Shown here in pieces: positions 8,147-15,883 of a stretch of DNA of 19,455 bases (its first letter is position 1; each line of letters starts with the position of its first letter). The stretch is taken from positions 1 to 19,455 of the forward strand of contig CALHRB010000028.1 of assembly GCA_938038165.1 (NCBI GenBank), written 5' to 3'. The notes under the pieces are model-generated. The model saw only the letters and a program-made list of their open reading frames with translations, was not told the DNA's origin and did no database searches. The translations under genes were made by a program, and so were the position numbers. Source of the DNA: Candidatus Kapaibacterium sp. (lineage in GTDB: Bacteria > Bacteroidota > Ignavibacteria > Kapaibacteriales > UBA2268).

Positions 8147-8190
8147 TTTATTATTTTGTCTTAACTCATTTTAAAAAAAATAAAAAAAGT

Positions 8191-9009
8191 ATGAGAATAA
8201 GAAACTTTTTAATGATTATTGCTACTTTTTGTTTTCTTCAACTGAGCTGCGGCGATAGCGGTCTATCAAGCTCAGAGCCTATTGATATGAAGCAAGGGGT
8301 AAGAATATTTTTTTTAACCCAGGGATTGCCAGCTAATTTTATAATGGACTTGATGAAAGATGATGATTTTCAAACTTTTTTTTATCTATCTTTGACAACG
8401 AACACTGTTTTGACAGGAGATTTGCCTTCATCTGAAAGTATGGCTTATGCTCTTGCTTATCTTGATTATCCAAGTAAGTTAAACTACTTAAAATTTGATG
8501 AAATCGAAATGGAAAACCTCACTCCATTAGTTTTTCCGACTAAATTTGAAATGCCTCTTAATTGGAACAGGTTCAAATATCAATTCGGTAAAAAATACCT
8601 TTGGGAGCTATCAATGCAAGGCGAAGAGATTTACACAGATACTATCAAAACAAGCGATAATTTACAGAAATTTTATATAAACTCAAAAGATACTTTTGTT
8701 TCAATTAATTCACCAGTCAATCTAAGATGGACAAAACCAAACGAACAGACATATTTGTGGCTCAGTATGATTTATAATGGGGTCGGTTCAGATTCTTTGA
8801 AGAAAATTAGTGGTTTCAAAATTGATGATAATGGCAGTTTTATAATAAATCCGGGCGATTTACAAAATCTTGGAGTAAAACCTGTTGGGAAGCTAACTTT
8901 TAAACTTTACAGATTTAGCAAAAAGTTAAAGGATTTTGGAAAGGACAAAAGAAAAGTTTTGTTTTTTACTGCCGGCGAATCAAGTGTTTATGTGCATCTG
9001 AAAGAATAG
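8191..9009 (+). CDS. Hypothetical lipoprotein
   Basis: The protein has about 272 residues. An in-frame ATG at 8143 overlaps the previous stop by four bases, but it would add a hydrophilic lysine-rich lead. I prefer 8191 because the product then begins with a compact lipoprotein signal: MRIRN, a hydrophobic core, then LQLSC with C20 as the probable lipidated cysteine, followed by G and D. The glutamine at -3 departs from the strict lipobox, which is not rare in this phylum. I recognise no domain in the remainder. It has mixed aromatic and acidic segments and looks globular, probably beta-rich. It lies 35 bases before a DUF3078 gene and is likely in the same operon. No function is proposed. Confidence 0.7.
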   Translation: MRIRNFLMIIATFCFLQLSCGDSGLSSSEPIDMKQGVRIFFLTQGLPANFIMDLMKDDDFQTFFYLSLTTNTVLTGDLPSSESMAYALAYLDYPSKLNYLKFDEIEMENLTPLVFPTKFEMPLNWNRFKYQFGKKYLWELSMQGEEIYTDTIKTSDNLQKFYINSKDTFVSINSPVNLRWTKPNEQTYLWLSMIYNGVGSDSLKKISGFKIDDNGSFIINPGDLQNLGVKPVGKLTFKLYRFSKKLKDFGKDKRKVLFFTAGESSVYVHLKE

Positions 9010-9044
9010 CACTTACTTTTTTTAATAAATTTTAAGGCTCATTA

Positions 9045-9995
9045 ATGAAAAAAATAGGGGAAAAAATTATATTATTTATAATATTTTTGATATTATTTTC
9101 GAATTTGATGGCGGAATCAGACACAACCACCTTATGGACAAATGGTGGGTTTGCTTCTCTTGTATTCAATCAGATTAGTCTGACTAACTGGGCAAAAGGT
9201 GGTGAAAGCAGTCTTTCGAGCACAGCTTTTTTGAACCTTTTTGCAAATTATAAAAAGGGAAGTCTTCAATGGGATAATAGCCTTGATTTGGGTTATGGCA
9301 TCCAAAGTGGCGAGGAACTGGGTTTAAGGAAGAATGAAGATAAGATAGATTTAAATTCAAAGATAGGTTTTAACGCTTTCGATCAAGTCTTCTATACAGC
9401 TCTGTTTAATTTTAAGACTCAATTTACTTATGGTTATAACTATCCAAATGATAGCGATGTTGTGTCTAAGTTTTTCGCCCCAGCTTATCTAATAATTTCT
9501 ATTGGTTTAGATTATAAGCCAGCTGAGTATTTTTCAGTTTATTTATCCCCTGCAACAGGCAGAATCATCTTTGTTCTTGACCAAAAACTCGCCGATCAAG
9601 GTGCCTACGGAGTAGACAAAGCCATTTATGATAATAATGGCAACCTTCTTGAAAGTGGAAAGACAATAAAACCTGAGTTCGGTGCATATCTCAAAGCTAT
9701 CTTCAAAAAAGATATATTCGAGAATGTAAATCTGGAATCGAAGTTGGCTCTTTTTAATAACTATACTGACAAAGACCTGGGGAACAGGAAGAATATTGAT
9801 GTTGATTGGGAAACCAATATCGTAATGAAAATTAACAAATTTATCTCTGCTAATATTATCTTGCATTTAATTTACGATGAGAACATAAAAGTACCGATTT
9901 TTGAAAAAATTGACGGCGTTAAAACAAAAATCGGCGAAGGCTCAAGGTTACAGATAAAGCAAGTTTTCGGACTTGGTTTTTCGTATAAATTTTAG
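9045..9995 (+). CDS. DUF3078 family outer-membrane protein
   Basis: This 316-residue protein has a clear signal peptide (residues ~1–23, ending LMAES). It then shows the DUF3078 pattern: a short N-terminal segment with WTNGGFASLVFNQISLTNWA and GGESSLSSTAF, followed by alternating hydrophobic strands with aromatic ends (QWDNSLDLGYG, APAYLIISIGLDYKP, YFSVYLSPATGRIIFV). The last residue is phenylalanine after VFGLGFSYK, as in many outer-membrane beta-barrels recognised by the Bam machinery. The family is widespread in Bacteroidota; its function is unknown to me. A Shine-Dalgarno-like AAGG lies about 8 bases before the ATG. It follows the lipoprotein gene and its stop overlaps the ribosome site of the next transporter, so translation may be coupled. 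Confidence 0.82.
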   Translation: MKKIGEKIILFIIFLILFSNLMAESDTTTLWTNGGFASLVFNQISLTNWAKGGESSLSSTAFLNLFANYKKGSLQWDNSLDLGYGIQSGEELGLRKNEDKIDLNSKIGFNAFDQVFYTALFNFKTQFTYGYNYPNDSDVVSKFFAPAYLIISIGLDYKPAEYFSVYLSPATGRIIFVLDQKLADQGAYGVDKAIYDNNGNLLESGKTIKPEFGAYLKAIFKKDIFENVNLESKLALFNNYTDKDLGNRKNIDVDWETNIVMKINKFISANIILHLIYDENIKVPIFEKIDGVKTKIGEGSRLQIKQVFGLGFSYKF

Positions 9996-10006
9996 GTGAT
10001 TTACTG
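9994..10006 (+). promoter_or_regulatory. Ribosome binding site and likely non-AUG start of the POT-like transporter
   Basis: AGGTGA (9994–9999) overlaps the TAG of the DUF3078 gene and is a perfect match to the anti-Shine-Dalgarno core. Four bases later a CTG (10004–10006) opens the frame of the downstream transporter. This frame encodes the missing first half of its first helix. The spacing is slightly short. No ATG, GTG or TTG lies in frame between the upstream TAA (9986–9988) and the ATG at 10061. Confidence 0.4.
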
Positions 10007-10060
10007 AGAAAAATTTCAGTCAAATACCCACTTAGCTTCTGGCTCGTCAATATACTCCAG

Positions 10061-11407
10061 ATGATTGAGAAACTGGCTTACTGGAATGTATTGCTTCAGA
10101 TGCCGGTTTATATAGCACAGAAAGACGTTACAGGAGGTTTACACTGGGATCAGGCATTGAAGGGTGTTATATTCCTTATCTGGGCTTTGTTTCAAAATAT
10201 AGTACCAATTTTCTCTGGTGGTTTTTCTGACAGATATGGTTATAAAAAGTCCTTAATTTTGGCAATTTTATTGATTTTCTGTGGATATTTAATTTTAGGA
10301 ACACAAAGAGAGCTTGTTCCATTCATAATTGGCACCATCATACTCGGAATTGGTTCTGGTATCTTCAGACCAACCTTACAGGCAAGTGTATCGCTCACAA
10401 TATCTACTGACATCGAAACAAAAGCCTGGGGTATCTATGTAATGCTGATAAATGTGGCAGTTATGCTTGCTCCTCCACTGTCCAAATTTATGAAAGATAT
10501 ATCCTGGTCTGCTGTTTTCTTTGCGAGTGCCGGGCTCACTCTGTTGAATCTTTTGGTTGTAGTGTTCTACAGAAAATTACCCGAAAACAACTCATCAATC
10601 GCAGAGAAAATCAAAGATGTGTTCAGAAATATTTTTAATAATTTAATAAAATCTGATATTCTTTTGTTTTTGATTAGTATGTCCGGCTTTATTACTGTAT
10701 ATATGCAATTTTACGAAACTTTGCCAAATTTTATAATTGATTGGTCAGACACTTCAAATTTAGCAAAGAGTTTTCGAATGCCTGAGTTTATGCTTATTAA
10801 CACTCCAAATGGAAAAATGATCTCCTATGAATGGATTTATAATTTGAATTCGATTTTGATTATATTGTTTGTTGTGATTATTTCAGCTATTACAAAAAAA
10901 TTCAACAGAATTAAGACAATTTCAATAGGTATAATCTTTGCGTCATTAGGTCTTCAGTTGTGTGGTTTCTCAAGGGAGGGTTACTATCTTATTGCAGGTG
11001 TGATAATATATACTTTTGGGGAAATGACAGTAAATCCAAAATTTTTGGAGCATCTTTCGAAAAAAGCAAAGACTGGTCAGAAAGCCTTGTATATGGGCTA
11101 TCTTAATCTATCCTATACAATCGGACTCTCTATCGGTGCTTTGTCAGGTGGAATCATTTATAAACATTACGGTGAAAAAGCACACCTTGCATCAAAGTAT
11201 TTGTATGATAATTATGGAATTGTCGAAAATAATTTATCGCTGGCTTTTGATAAATTAAGAGAAGTAACAAATCAAAATTCATCTGTTTTAACTAATATTT
11301 TATGGGAACACTACCAGCCTCAGTTTATTTGGCTGCCATATCTTATAATTGGTTTAATATCAGCTTTTTTTATATTTAAATTAAATAAAAGCCAGGAAAA
11401 TTTGTAG
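10061..11407 (+). CDS. MFS transporter, POT/PTR-like
   Basis: Counted from the first ordinary start codon the protein has 448 residues, but the coding region almost certainly begins earlier. The frame is open back to 9989, and the upstream codons read KYPLSFWLVNILQ directly before MIEKLAYWNVLLQMPVYI. Together they form a normal helix 1 with a pattern like the ExxERFxYY motif of proton-coupled oligopeptide transporters (here QMIEKLAYW). Motif A (GGFSDRYGYKK) follows helix 2. The later SYEWIYNLNSILIILF resembles the POT segment before helix 8. Starting at the CTG at 10004 would give 467 residues. Membership of the MFS is firm. The relation to POT transporters is a motif-level impression, and peptides as substrate are not established. 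It is the last gene of the run starting at 3006 or 6176. Confidence 0.82.
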   Translation: MIEKLAYWNVLLQMPVYIAQKDVTGGLHWDQALKGVIFLIWALFQNIVPIFSGGFSDRYGYKKSLILAILLIFCGYLILGTQRELVPFIIGTIILGIGSGIFRPTLQASVSLTISTDIETKAWGIYVMLINVAVMLAPPLSKFMKDISWSAVFFASAGLTLLNLLVVVFYRKLPENNSSIAEKIKDVFRNIFNNLIKSDILLFLISMSGFITVYMQFYETLPNFIIDWSDTSNLAKSFRMPEFMLINTPNGKMISYEWIYNLNSILIILFVVIISAITKKFNRIKTISIGIIFASLGLQLCGFSREGYYLIAGVIIYTFGEMTVNPKFLEHLSKKAKTGQKALYMGYLNLSYTIGLSIGALSGGIIYKHYGEKAHLASKYLYDNYGIVENNLSLAFDKLREVTNQNSSVLTNILWEHYQPQFIWLPYLIIGLISAFFIFKLNKSQENL

Positions 11408-11451
11408 TTTAAAATATTACAAAAAAATCATTAAAAGTATTAATGATAAGT

Positions 11452-11459
11452 TAAATTTG
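11452..11459 (+). promoter_or_regulatory. Candidate Bacteroidetes -7 box (TAAATTTG) for the T9SS cargo gene
   Basis: TAAATTTG fits TAnnTTTG. It lies 63 bases before the ATG at 11523, in the 115-base gap after the transporter gene. No clear TTG is seen at the -33 spacing. It would give a leader of about 55–60 bases. Confidence 0.4.
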
Positions 11460-11510
11460 TTTATTATATTAAAATTTATTAAACTGAATTATATTTACAA
11501 GAAAAAAGTT

Positions 11511-11515
11511 GGAGG
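11511..11515 (+). promoter_or_regulatory. Ribosome binding site GGAGG deciding the start at 11523
   Basis: GGAGG lies seven bases before the ATG at 11523. This is the best Shine-Dalgarno sequence in the window. It places the true start there rather than at an upstream in-frame ATT/ATG-like position near 11457, because only the later start gives a signal peptide at the N-terminus. Confidence 0.8.
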
Positions 11516-11522
11516 AAATATT

Positions 11523-14318
11523 ATGAAAAAAATTCTGATACTCTTTTCGATAGTTGTAATTGTCTTTTCCAAAGCTCACACTCAACCAGATCTGATTAAT
11601 CTGGAGATGAGCAATTCAAACCTTGGCAAAAATTTTTGGGTTGCAATTCCACAAAATGATGTCTCAAACAGTGGACTCAGGCAGGAAGGAATTGAAATAG
11701 TTTGCACACCCATAAGGAACACAACGATTTTTATGGAAGTTCCGGAATTAGGCGTCATTAAATCAAAGTCAGCCGAAGCTTTCAAAGTAACATCATTTTC
11801 TACAAATAATAATGACTTTGGCTGGACTATGGAAGTCAACGAAAGTGAAGTGGTTTCGAAAAAAGGCATTCATTTATATGCCTCCCAGCCATTTTCGGTT
11901 TATGTAATTAACTCAAAACAGTATTCCTCAGATGGATATGCCGCAATCCCGGTTGAAGGCTGGGACAAAGAATATTATCATTGTGCCTATTATGACTGGT
12001 ATCAAAATACCGGCGACGACAGAAATAAGTTTAGAGGAGGCGGTTTTATTGTTATAGCGTCAGAAAACGGAACTAATGTAACCATAAAGCTCGATGGAGT
12101 GGGTAAAGGTTTTGCTACCACTGTCGGAGGTCTTGATATTGGAGAAACTATTAATGTTTCCTTGAATGAAGGTCAGACTTATTTGGTTCGTGGAAACGGC
12201 AAAACAAAAGGACAATTTGATCTAACCGGCACGCTTATAACTGCGAACAAACCAATTGGAGTTGTTTCCTTTCATTTAAGAACTATGATACCGTTTCAAT
12301 GCCCCGAAGACAGGGACCACATCAACGAAATGATTCCTCCCGTATCAAGCCTTGGAAAAAAATATGCAACTGTTGCATTCAACAGAACCCCAAGAGGAAG
12401 CGCCAAAGGCGAAGGAGATCTATTTAGAGTTCTTGCAACGCAAAAACAAACTGACGTTAAATGTGATTTTTACGACAAGTCAACACTTAAACTCATTGGA
12501 CACAGAGATGTCCTGATTCAAAATCCGGGAGGATGGAATGAAGTTGATCCAATTGGCGATATCGGAAATAATAATACTAAGAAGTCTGTAAGAGGTATTT
12601 CATATTGGCAATCTGATAAACCATTCCTCCTTGTTCAAAATTCATTTTCACAACCCTGGGATGGTGATGCAAAATGGTCTCCTCTAAGTGTTGTTGTTCC
12701 CCCTGTCGAACAATATGTTCCAGGTTTTGTTTTTCAAACTCCTGATAAAACAGATTTCAATGACAATGAAATTACTCTTTTTGCAATTGGTGATCCGAAC
12801 GATCCCGATAATAAGCTTTTAAAATCTATAACTCATAATGGGAACGAAATTTGGAAAAAGTATCCTCAACTTTTTGGTAATAGGATTGAGGCTACTGATA
12901 TATATTGGATTAGATTCAAAGTCGAATTAGGAACTCACACTGTTAATTCTGCAACAAAAGTCGGTGGCTACCTTAATGGCTTTAGCAGTTATAATGCTTA
13001 TGGTTATCCTGTTGGAATGGGAACTAATAAAATAGATGAATATGACGTTGAGCCACCAGCATTGAAAAAATCAGGAAGCTGCGGTACATTTACATACGAA
13101 GCAACCGAAACTAAGGTTGGCAGAGTAACGGATAATCCTCGACAGTTAGACCAAGGTTTGAAAAGAATAGCTTTCTTTTCCGAAAAGTCTTATAATGTAA
13201 CATTTTCAATGGAAAATCCCAATAATTTCAAACCACAATTGAAAATATCAAGGCAGAAATTTACTTTAGAAGTAGTTGATTTAACCAAACCTGCTTATGC
13301 TATTGTTGGAATTATGGACCGTGCAGGAAATTACATACTTGATACTCTTCAATACCTACCAGAAGTTGTTAATTATAAGGCAACATTGGACGAACAGGGG
13401 ATTCTTAGTTTCGGCGAGGTAAGAGCTCAAAGAACAAAGGAATTACCTGTTAAAGTAACAAATAATTCAGGAAAACCAATAAACTTTATTAATGTATCGC
13501 TCAAAACCACTTTCTTTGAATTAAAGAACAATCCGTTCCCGTTTACACTTGAAAATGGTGAAACAAAAGAGTTAACAATTGTTTACATGCCAAAAAACAG
13601 AACGGCTCCAAATGCACCAAATACTGACACTTTGATTTTTTATTCCGAATGTTTGTCTTATAAGATTCCTGTTATCGGCAAAGGTGTACTTCCTGCTATT
13701 GCCGCAGACGGACATGATTTTGGGGAAGTTTTTCTGAATAATCGTTTATGTATCGATGAGCAGAACAGCAAAGGATTCAAAATTGAAAATACCGGCAATT
13801 TTGAGTTAGTTGTTAACGGAATAGAGAATATAAAACCACCATTTATGATCACTACCCCGACTGAACCTCCCTTTCCATTTAGAGTTCAGCCCGGCGAGAA
13901 AGTATATCTGAAATCCATTTGCTTTATTCCAAATGATACTCTTAAATTTGAACAGGATATAACAATAAAAAGCGACGCTGAAAATGGAGACTTTACGATC
14001 AAATTGACTGGTAAAGGCAAAGCCAAGGAAGATCCTAATTATGTTATAGATAATGAAGTTGATGATTTCGGAATTGTTTCTGCTCTTTTGTCAGATGATA
14101 AATTAAAAATTAATTTCAATCTGTCAAAACCTTCAATTGTTGTCTTCAATATTTATGATACTAAAGGTTCAATATTGTCAACAATTAATAAAAATAATCT
14201 ATTAGCAGGAATAAATCAGGCAGAGATTGATGTTAAGAACTTAAACACAGGGCTTTACTTCCTTGAAATGCGAAGTACAACAAGTATTTCGGCAATAAAA
14301 TTCATTATACTTAAATAA
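11523..14318 (+). CDS. Secreted T9SS cargo protein with IgGFc-binding-like N-terminal region
   Basis: The protein has about 931 residues. It starts with a signal peptide (MKKILILFSIVVIVFSKAHTQ). Next comes a region beginning LGKNFWVAIPQND that resembles the IgGFc-binding N-terminal domain: repeated beta segments with FSVYVINSKQYSSDGYAAIP, FIVIASENGTNVTIKLDG and PIGVVSFHLRT. The middle part (roughly residues 630–840) has two or more immunoglobulin-like beta domains of the choice-of-anchor-D/ASPM-SPD-2-Hydin kind (LSFGEVRAQRTKELPVKVTN; HDFGEVFLNN). The end (about residues 855–931) is a type IX sorting domain with VVFNIYDTKGSILSTI, LNTGLYFLEM and a final KFIILK. It should cross the outer membrane through T9SS and be surface-attached or released. 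Despite the domain name, antibody binding is not implied. It is transcribed alone and followed by a terminator. Confidence 0.82.
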   Translation: MKKILILFSIVVIVFSKAHTQPDLINLEMSNSNLGKNFWVAIPQNDVSNSGLRQEGIEIVCTPIRNTTIFMEVPELGVIKSKSAEAFKVTSFSTNNNDFGWTMEVNESEVVSKKGIHLYASQPFSVYVINSKQYSSDGYAAIPVEGWDKEYYHCAYYDWYQNTGDDRNKFRGGGFIVIASENGTNVTIKLDGVGKGFATTVGGLDIGETINVSLNEGQTYLVRGNGKTKGQFDLTGTLITANKPIGVVSFHLRTMIPFQCPEDRDHINEMIPPVSSLGKKYATVAFNRTPRGSAKGEGDLFRVLATQKQTDVKCDFYDKSTLKLIGHRDVLIQNPGGWNEVDPIGDIGNNNTKKSVRGISYWQSDKPFLLVQNSFSQPWDGDAKWSPLSVVVPPVEQYVPGFVFQTPDKTDFNDNEITLFAIGDPNDPDNKLLKSITHNGNEIWKKYPQLFGNRIEATDIYWIRFKVELGTHTVNSATKVGGYLNGFSSYNAYGYPVGMGTNKIDEYDVEPPALKKSGSCGTFTYEATETKVGRVTDNPRQLDQGLKRIAFFSEKSYNVTFSMENPNNFKPQLKISRQKFTLEVVDLTKPAYAIVGIMDRAGNYILDTLQYLPEVVNYKATLDEQGILSFGEVRAQRTKELPVKVTNNSGKPINFINVSLKTTFFELKNNPFPFTLENGETKELTIVYMPKNRTAPNAPNTDTLIFYSECLSYKIPVIGKGVLPAIAADGHDFGEVFLNNRLCIDEQNSKGFKIENTGNFELVVNGIENIKPPFMITTPTEPPFPFRVQPGEKVYLKSICFIPNDTLKFEQDITIKSDAENGDFTIKLTGKGKAKEDPNYVIDNEVDDFGIVSALLSDDKLKINFNLSKPSIVVFNIYDTKGSILSTINKNNLLAGINQAEIDVKNLNTGLYFLEMRSTTSISAIKFIILK

Positions 14319-14345
14319 CCTGTGATTTATTTTCAATATTGCGTC

Positions 14346-14385
14346 AAGAGGCTGTCAGTTTAAACTACAGCCTCTTACTATTTTT
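14346..14385 (+). terminator. Intrinsic terminator after the T9SS cargo gene
   Basis: AAGAGGCTGT (14346–14355) pairs perfectly with ACAGCCTCTT (14367–14376), followed by ACTATTTTT. The loop contains the palindrome AGTTTAAACT, which could extend the hairpin inward. The rest of the gap to 14536 shows no other feature I can support. Confidence 0.85.
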
Positions 14386-14536
14386 AGTAGCTTTCTTTAA
14401 AGTTTTATAACACCTTAGTTCGAAAATAGCTCGATAATTAGGTCTTGGAGAGTGAGAAATTTATCCTCAACTTTTTTTATTAAATGTTAATGGTTTAACA
14501 AAAAACTATGCTGGAAAGCTTTTATAAACGGAAGAA

Positions 14537-15742
14537 TTATTTTGTGTTTAGTTTTAACATATGAAAGAAGAAGCTTGAAAAAATAAGCTGAAAGCCAATA
14601 ACAAGAAGGGTAACCGAAGCGATAACAAGCCTCATAGTAATGGTAATTCCAGCTTCGAAGAAAATTCTGTCGTTCCAGATAATCAAAGAGTAAATGAAAC
14701 CGCCAAGACCGAGCAAAACCATAATGCCACCGGCTATCAAGCCTTTTTCTAATGTGATATTCTGCAAAATTTTCTCAATTTGCGGAGTAGTTGGAAGAAG
14801 CTTTTCGTGAACAGCAAAAGTTTTAGAGAAAACAGCGAAAATTACTGTTTGAAACCCTATCATTACTGCTCCTGATGCATATAGCATAGTATGAATGTCC
14901 CAGGAAAGCTGTGGATTGAAAAATATCCAGGAACTAACCAAAAATCCCGCAATCATCAAGAAAAGTCCTGGATAGAAAAAAATCCATCTGGGTGAATAAA
15001 GCAATAAAAACTTGAGATGTCTCCAACCATCATTGAAAGGCCGTAAATGAGATTTTCGATTTTTACTCATTGGAGATAAAGTGGTAGGCACCTCAGTCAT
15101 TTTTAGGTCATAAATGATTGATTTAACAACCATCTCGCTGGCAAATTCCATCCCTGTTGTGTGCAAATCCATCCAATTATATGCTTCGCGGTGAAATCCT
15201 CTGAGCCCACAGTGAAAGTCATTTACCTTGCTTTTAAAAAAAAGCTTTCCTATGCCCGATAGTATTGGATTTCCGAGATACCGGTGAAGAAAAGGCATAG
15301 CACCTTTTTGTATTCCAGCCTTAAAACGATTTCCAACCACAAGATGGTAGCCCTCGCGGAGCTTTTCGAGAAATGGCATTAAATTCAAAAAGTCATAACT
15401 ATCGTCGGAATCTCCGATTATAACGTATTTACCCTTTGCCTGGGATATACCTCCCATAAGAGCGGCACCGTAACCTTTTTCTTGAACATTGACTACGGTA
15501 GCTCCAAGTTTTTTTGCTATATTGACTGAATCATCTGTGCTACCATTGTCAGCAACTATAATTTCGCCTTTGATATTATTGTAATACAGGAAAGTTCTTG
15601 CTTTCTGAATGCACTGTCCTATTGTTTGGGCTTCATTTAGGCAAGGCATAACAATAGACAATTCATACCCCTCAGAATTGCCCGATTCATTCTGCTCAGT
15701 AAATCCATTTAGTTCGAGAGTATTTACTTCCTGTGCATCCAA
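14537..15742 (-). CDS. Membrane-anchored family 2 glycosyltransferase (dolichol-phosphate sugar synthase-like)
   Basis: The protein has 401 residues. A family 2 GT-A domain spans about residues 27–240. It begins LSIVMPCLNEAQTIG. D65 lies in IIVADNGSTDDS, and KGYGAALMGGI follows. The metal motif GDSDDSYDF has D111, D113 and D114. FHCGLRGFHREAY and SPMSKNRKSHLRPFNDGWRH complete the pattern. Four hydrophobic helices follow (about 257–279, 289–311, 335–357 and 372–396). Proteins of this layout transfer a sugar to polyprenyl phosphate and stay in the inner membrane. Sugar and purpose are unknown. The start is TTG (15740–15742): an in-frame TAA lies two codons upstream and no ATG occurs before the catalytic domain. 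It follows asnS on the same strand after a 141-base AT-rich gap in which I see no terminator, so co-transcription is possible. Confidence 0.85.
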   Translation of the reverse strand: MDAQEVNTLELNGFTEQNESGNSEGYELSIVMPCLNEAQTIGQCIQKARTFLYYNNIKGEIIVADNGSTDDSVNIAKKLGATVVNVQEKGYGAALMGGISQAKGKYVIIGDSDDSYDFLNLMPFLEKLREGYHLVVGNRFKAGIQKGAMPFLHRYLGNPILSGIGKLFFKSKVNDFHCGLRGFHREAYNWMDLHTTGMEFASEMVVKSIIYDLKMTEVPTTLSPMSKNRKSHLRPFNDGWRHLKFLLLYSPRWIFFYPGLFLMIAGFLVSSWIFFNPQLSWDIHTMLYASGAVMIGFQTVIFAVFSKTFAVHEKLLPTTPQIEKILQNITLEKGLIAGGIMVLLGLGGFIYSLIIWNDRIFFEAGITITMRLVIASVTLLVIGFQLIFSSFFFHMLKLNTK

Positions 15743-15883
15743 CTTTTTATTTTATTTATTTTACAGTTTATTATATCGTTTGATTATTGATTTTCTTAAT
15801 GAACCCTATTAATATTATCTTTTCAACATTAAAAAGAATATAACTTTCAACTAAATTTAAAAAAAATTTATAAAAAAAAATAA

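Noticed and set aside
8143..8190. Start of the lipoprotein at 8143, overlapping the MFS stop
   Set aside because: A four-base overlap is common in operons, but the 16 added residues are lysine-rich and would bury the lipoprotein signal. It remains a possible second start.
11457..11522. Longer N-terminus for the T9SS cargo protein starting at 11457
   Set aside because: It would put 22 charged residues before the signal peptide and lacks a ribosome site, while GGAGG sits seven bases before the ATG at 11523. The start at 11457 also overlaps the promoter-like TAAATTTG.
14480..14510. Hairpin TGTTAA/TTAACA as a terminator for the minus-strand glycosyltransferase
   Set aside because: It has only six AT-rich pairs and no T-run follows on the minus strand, so it is not supportable as a terminator.
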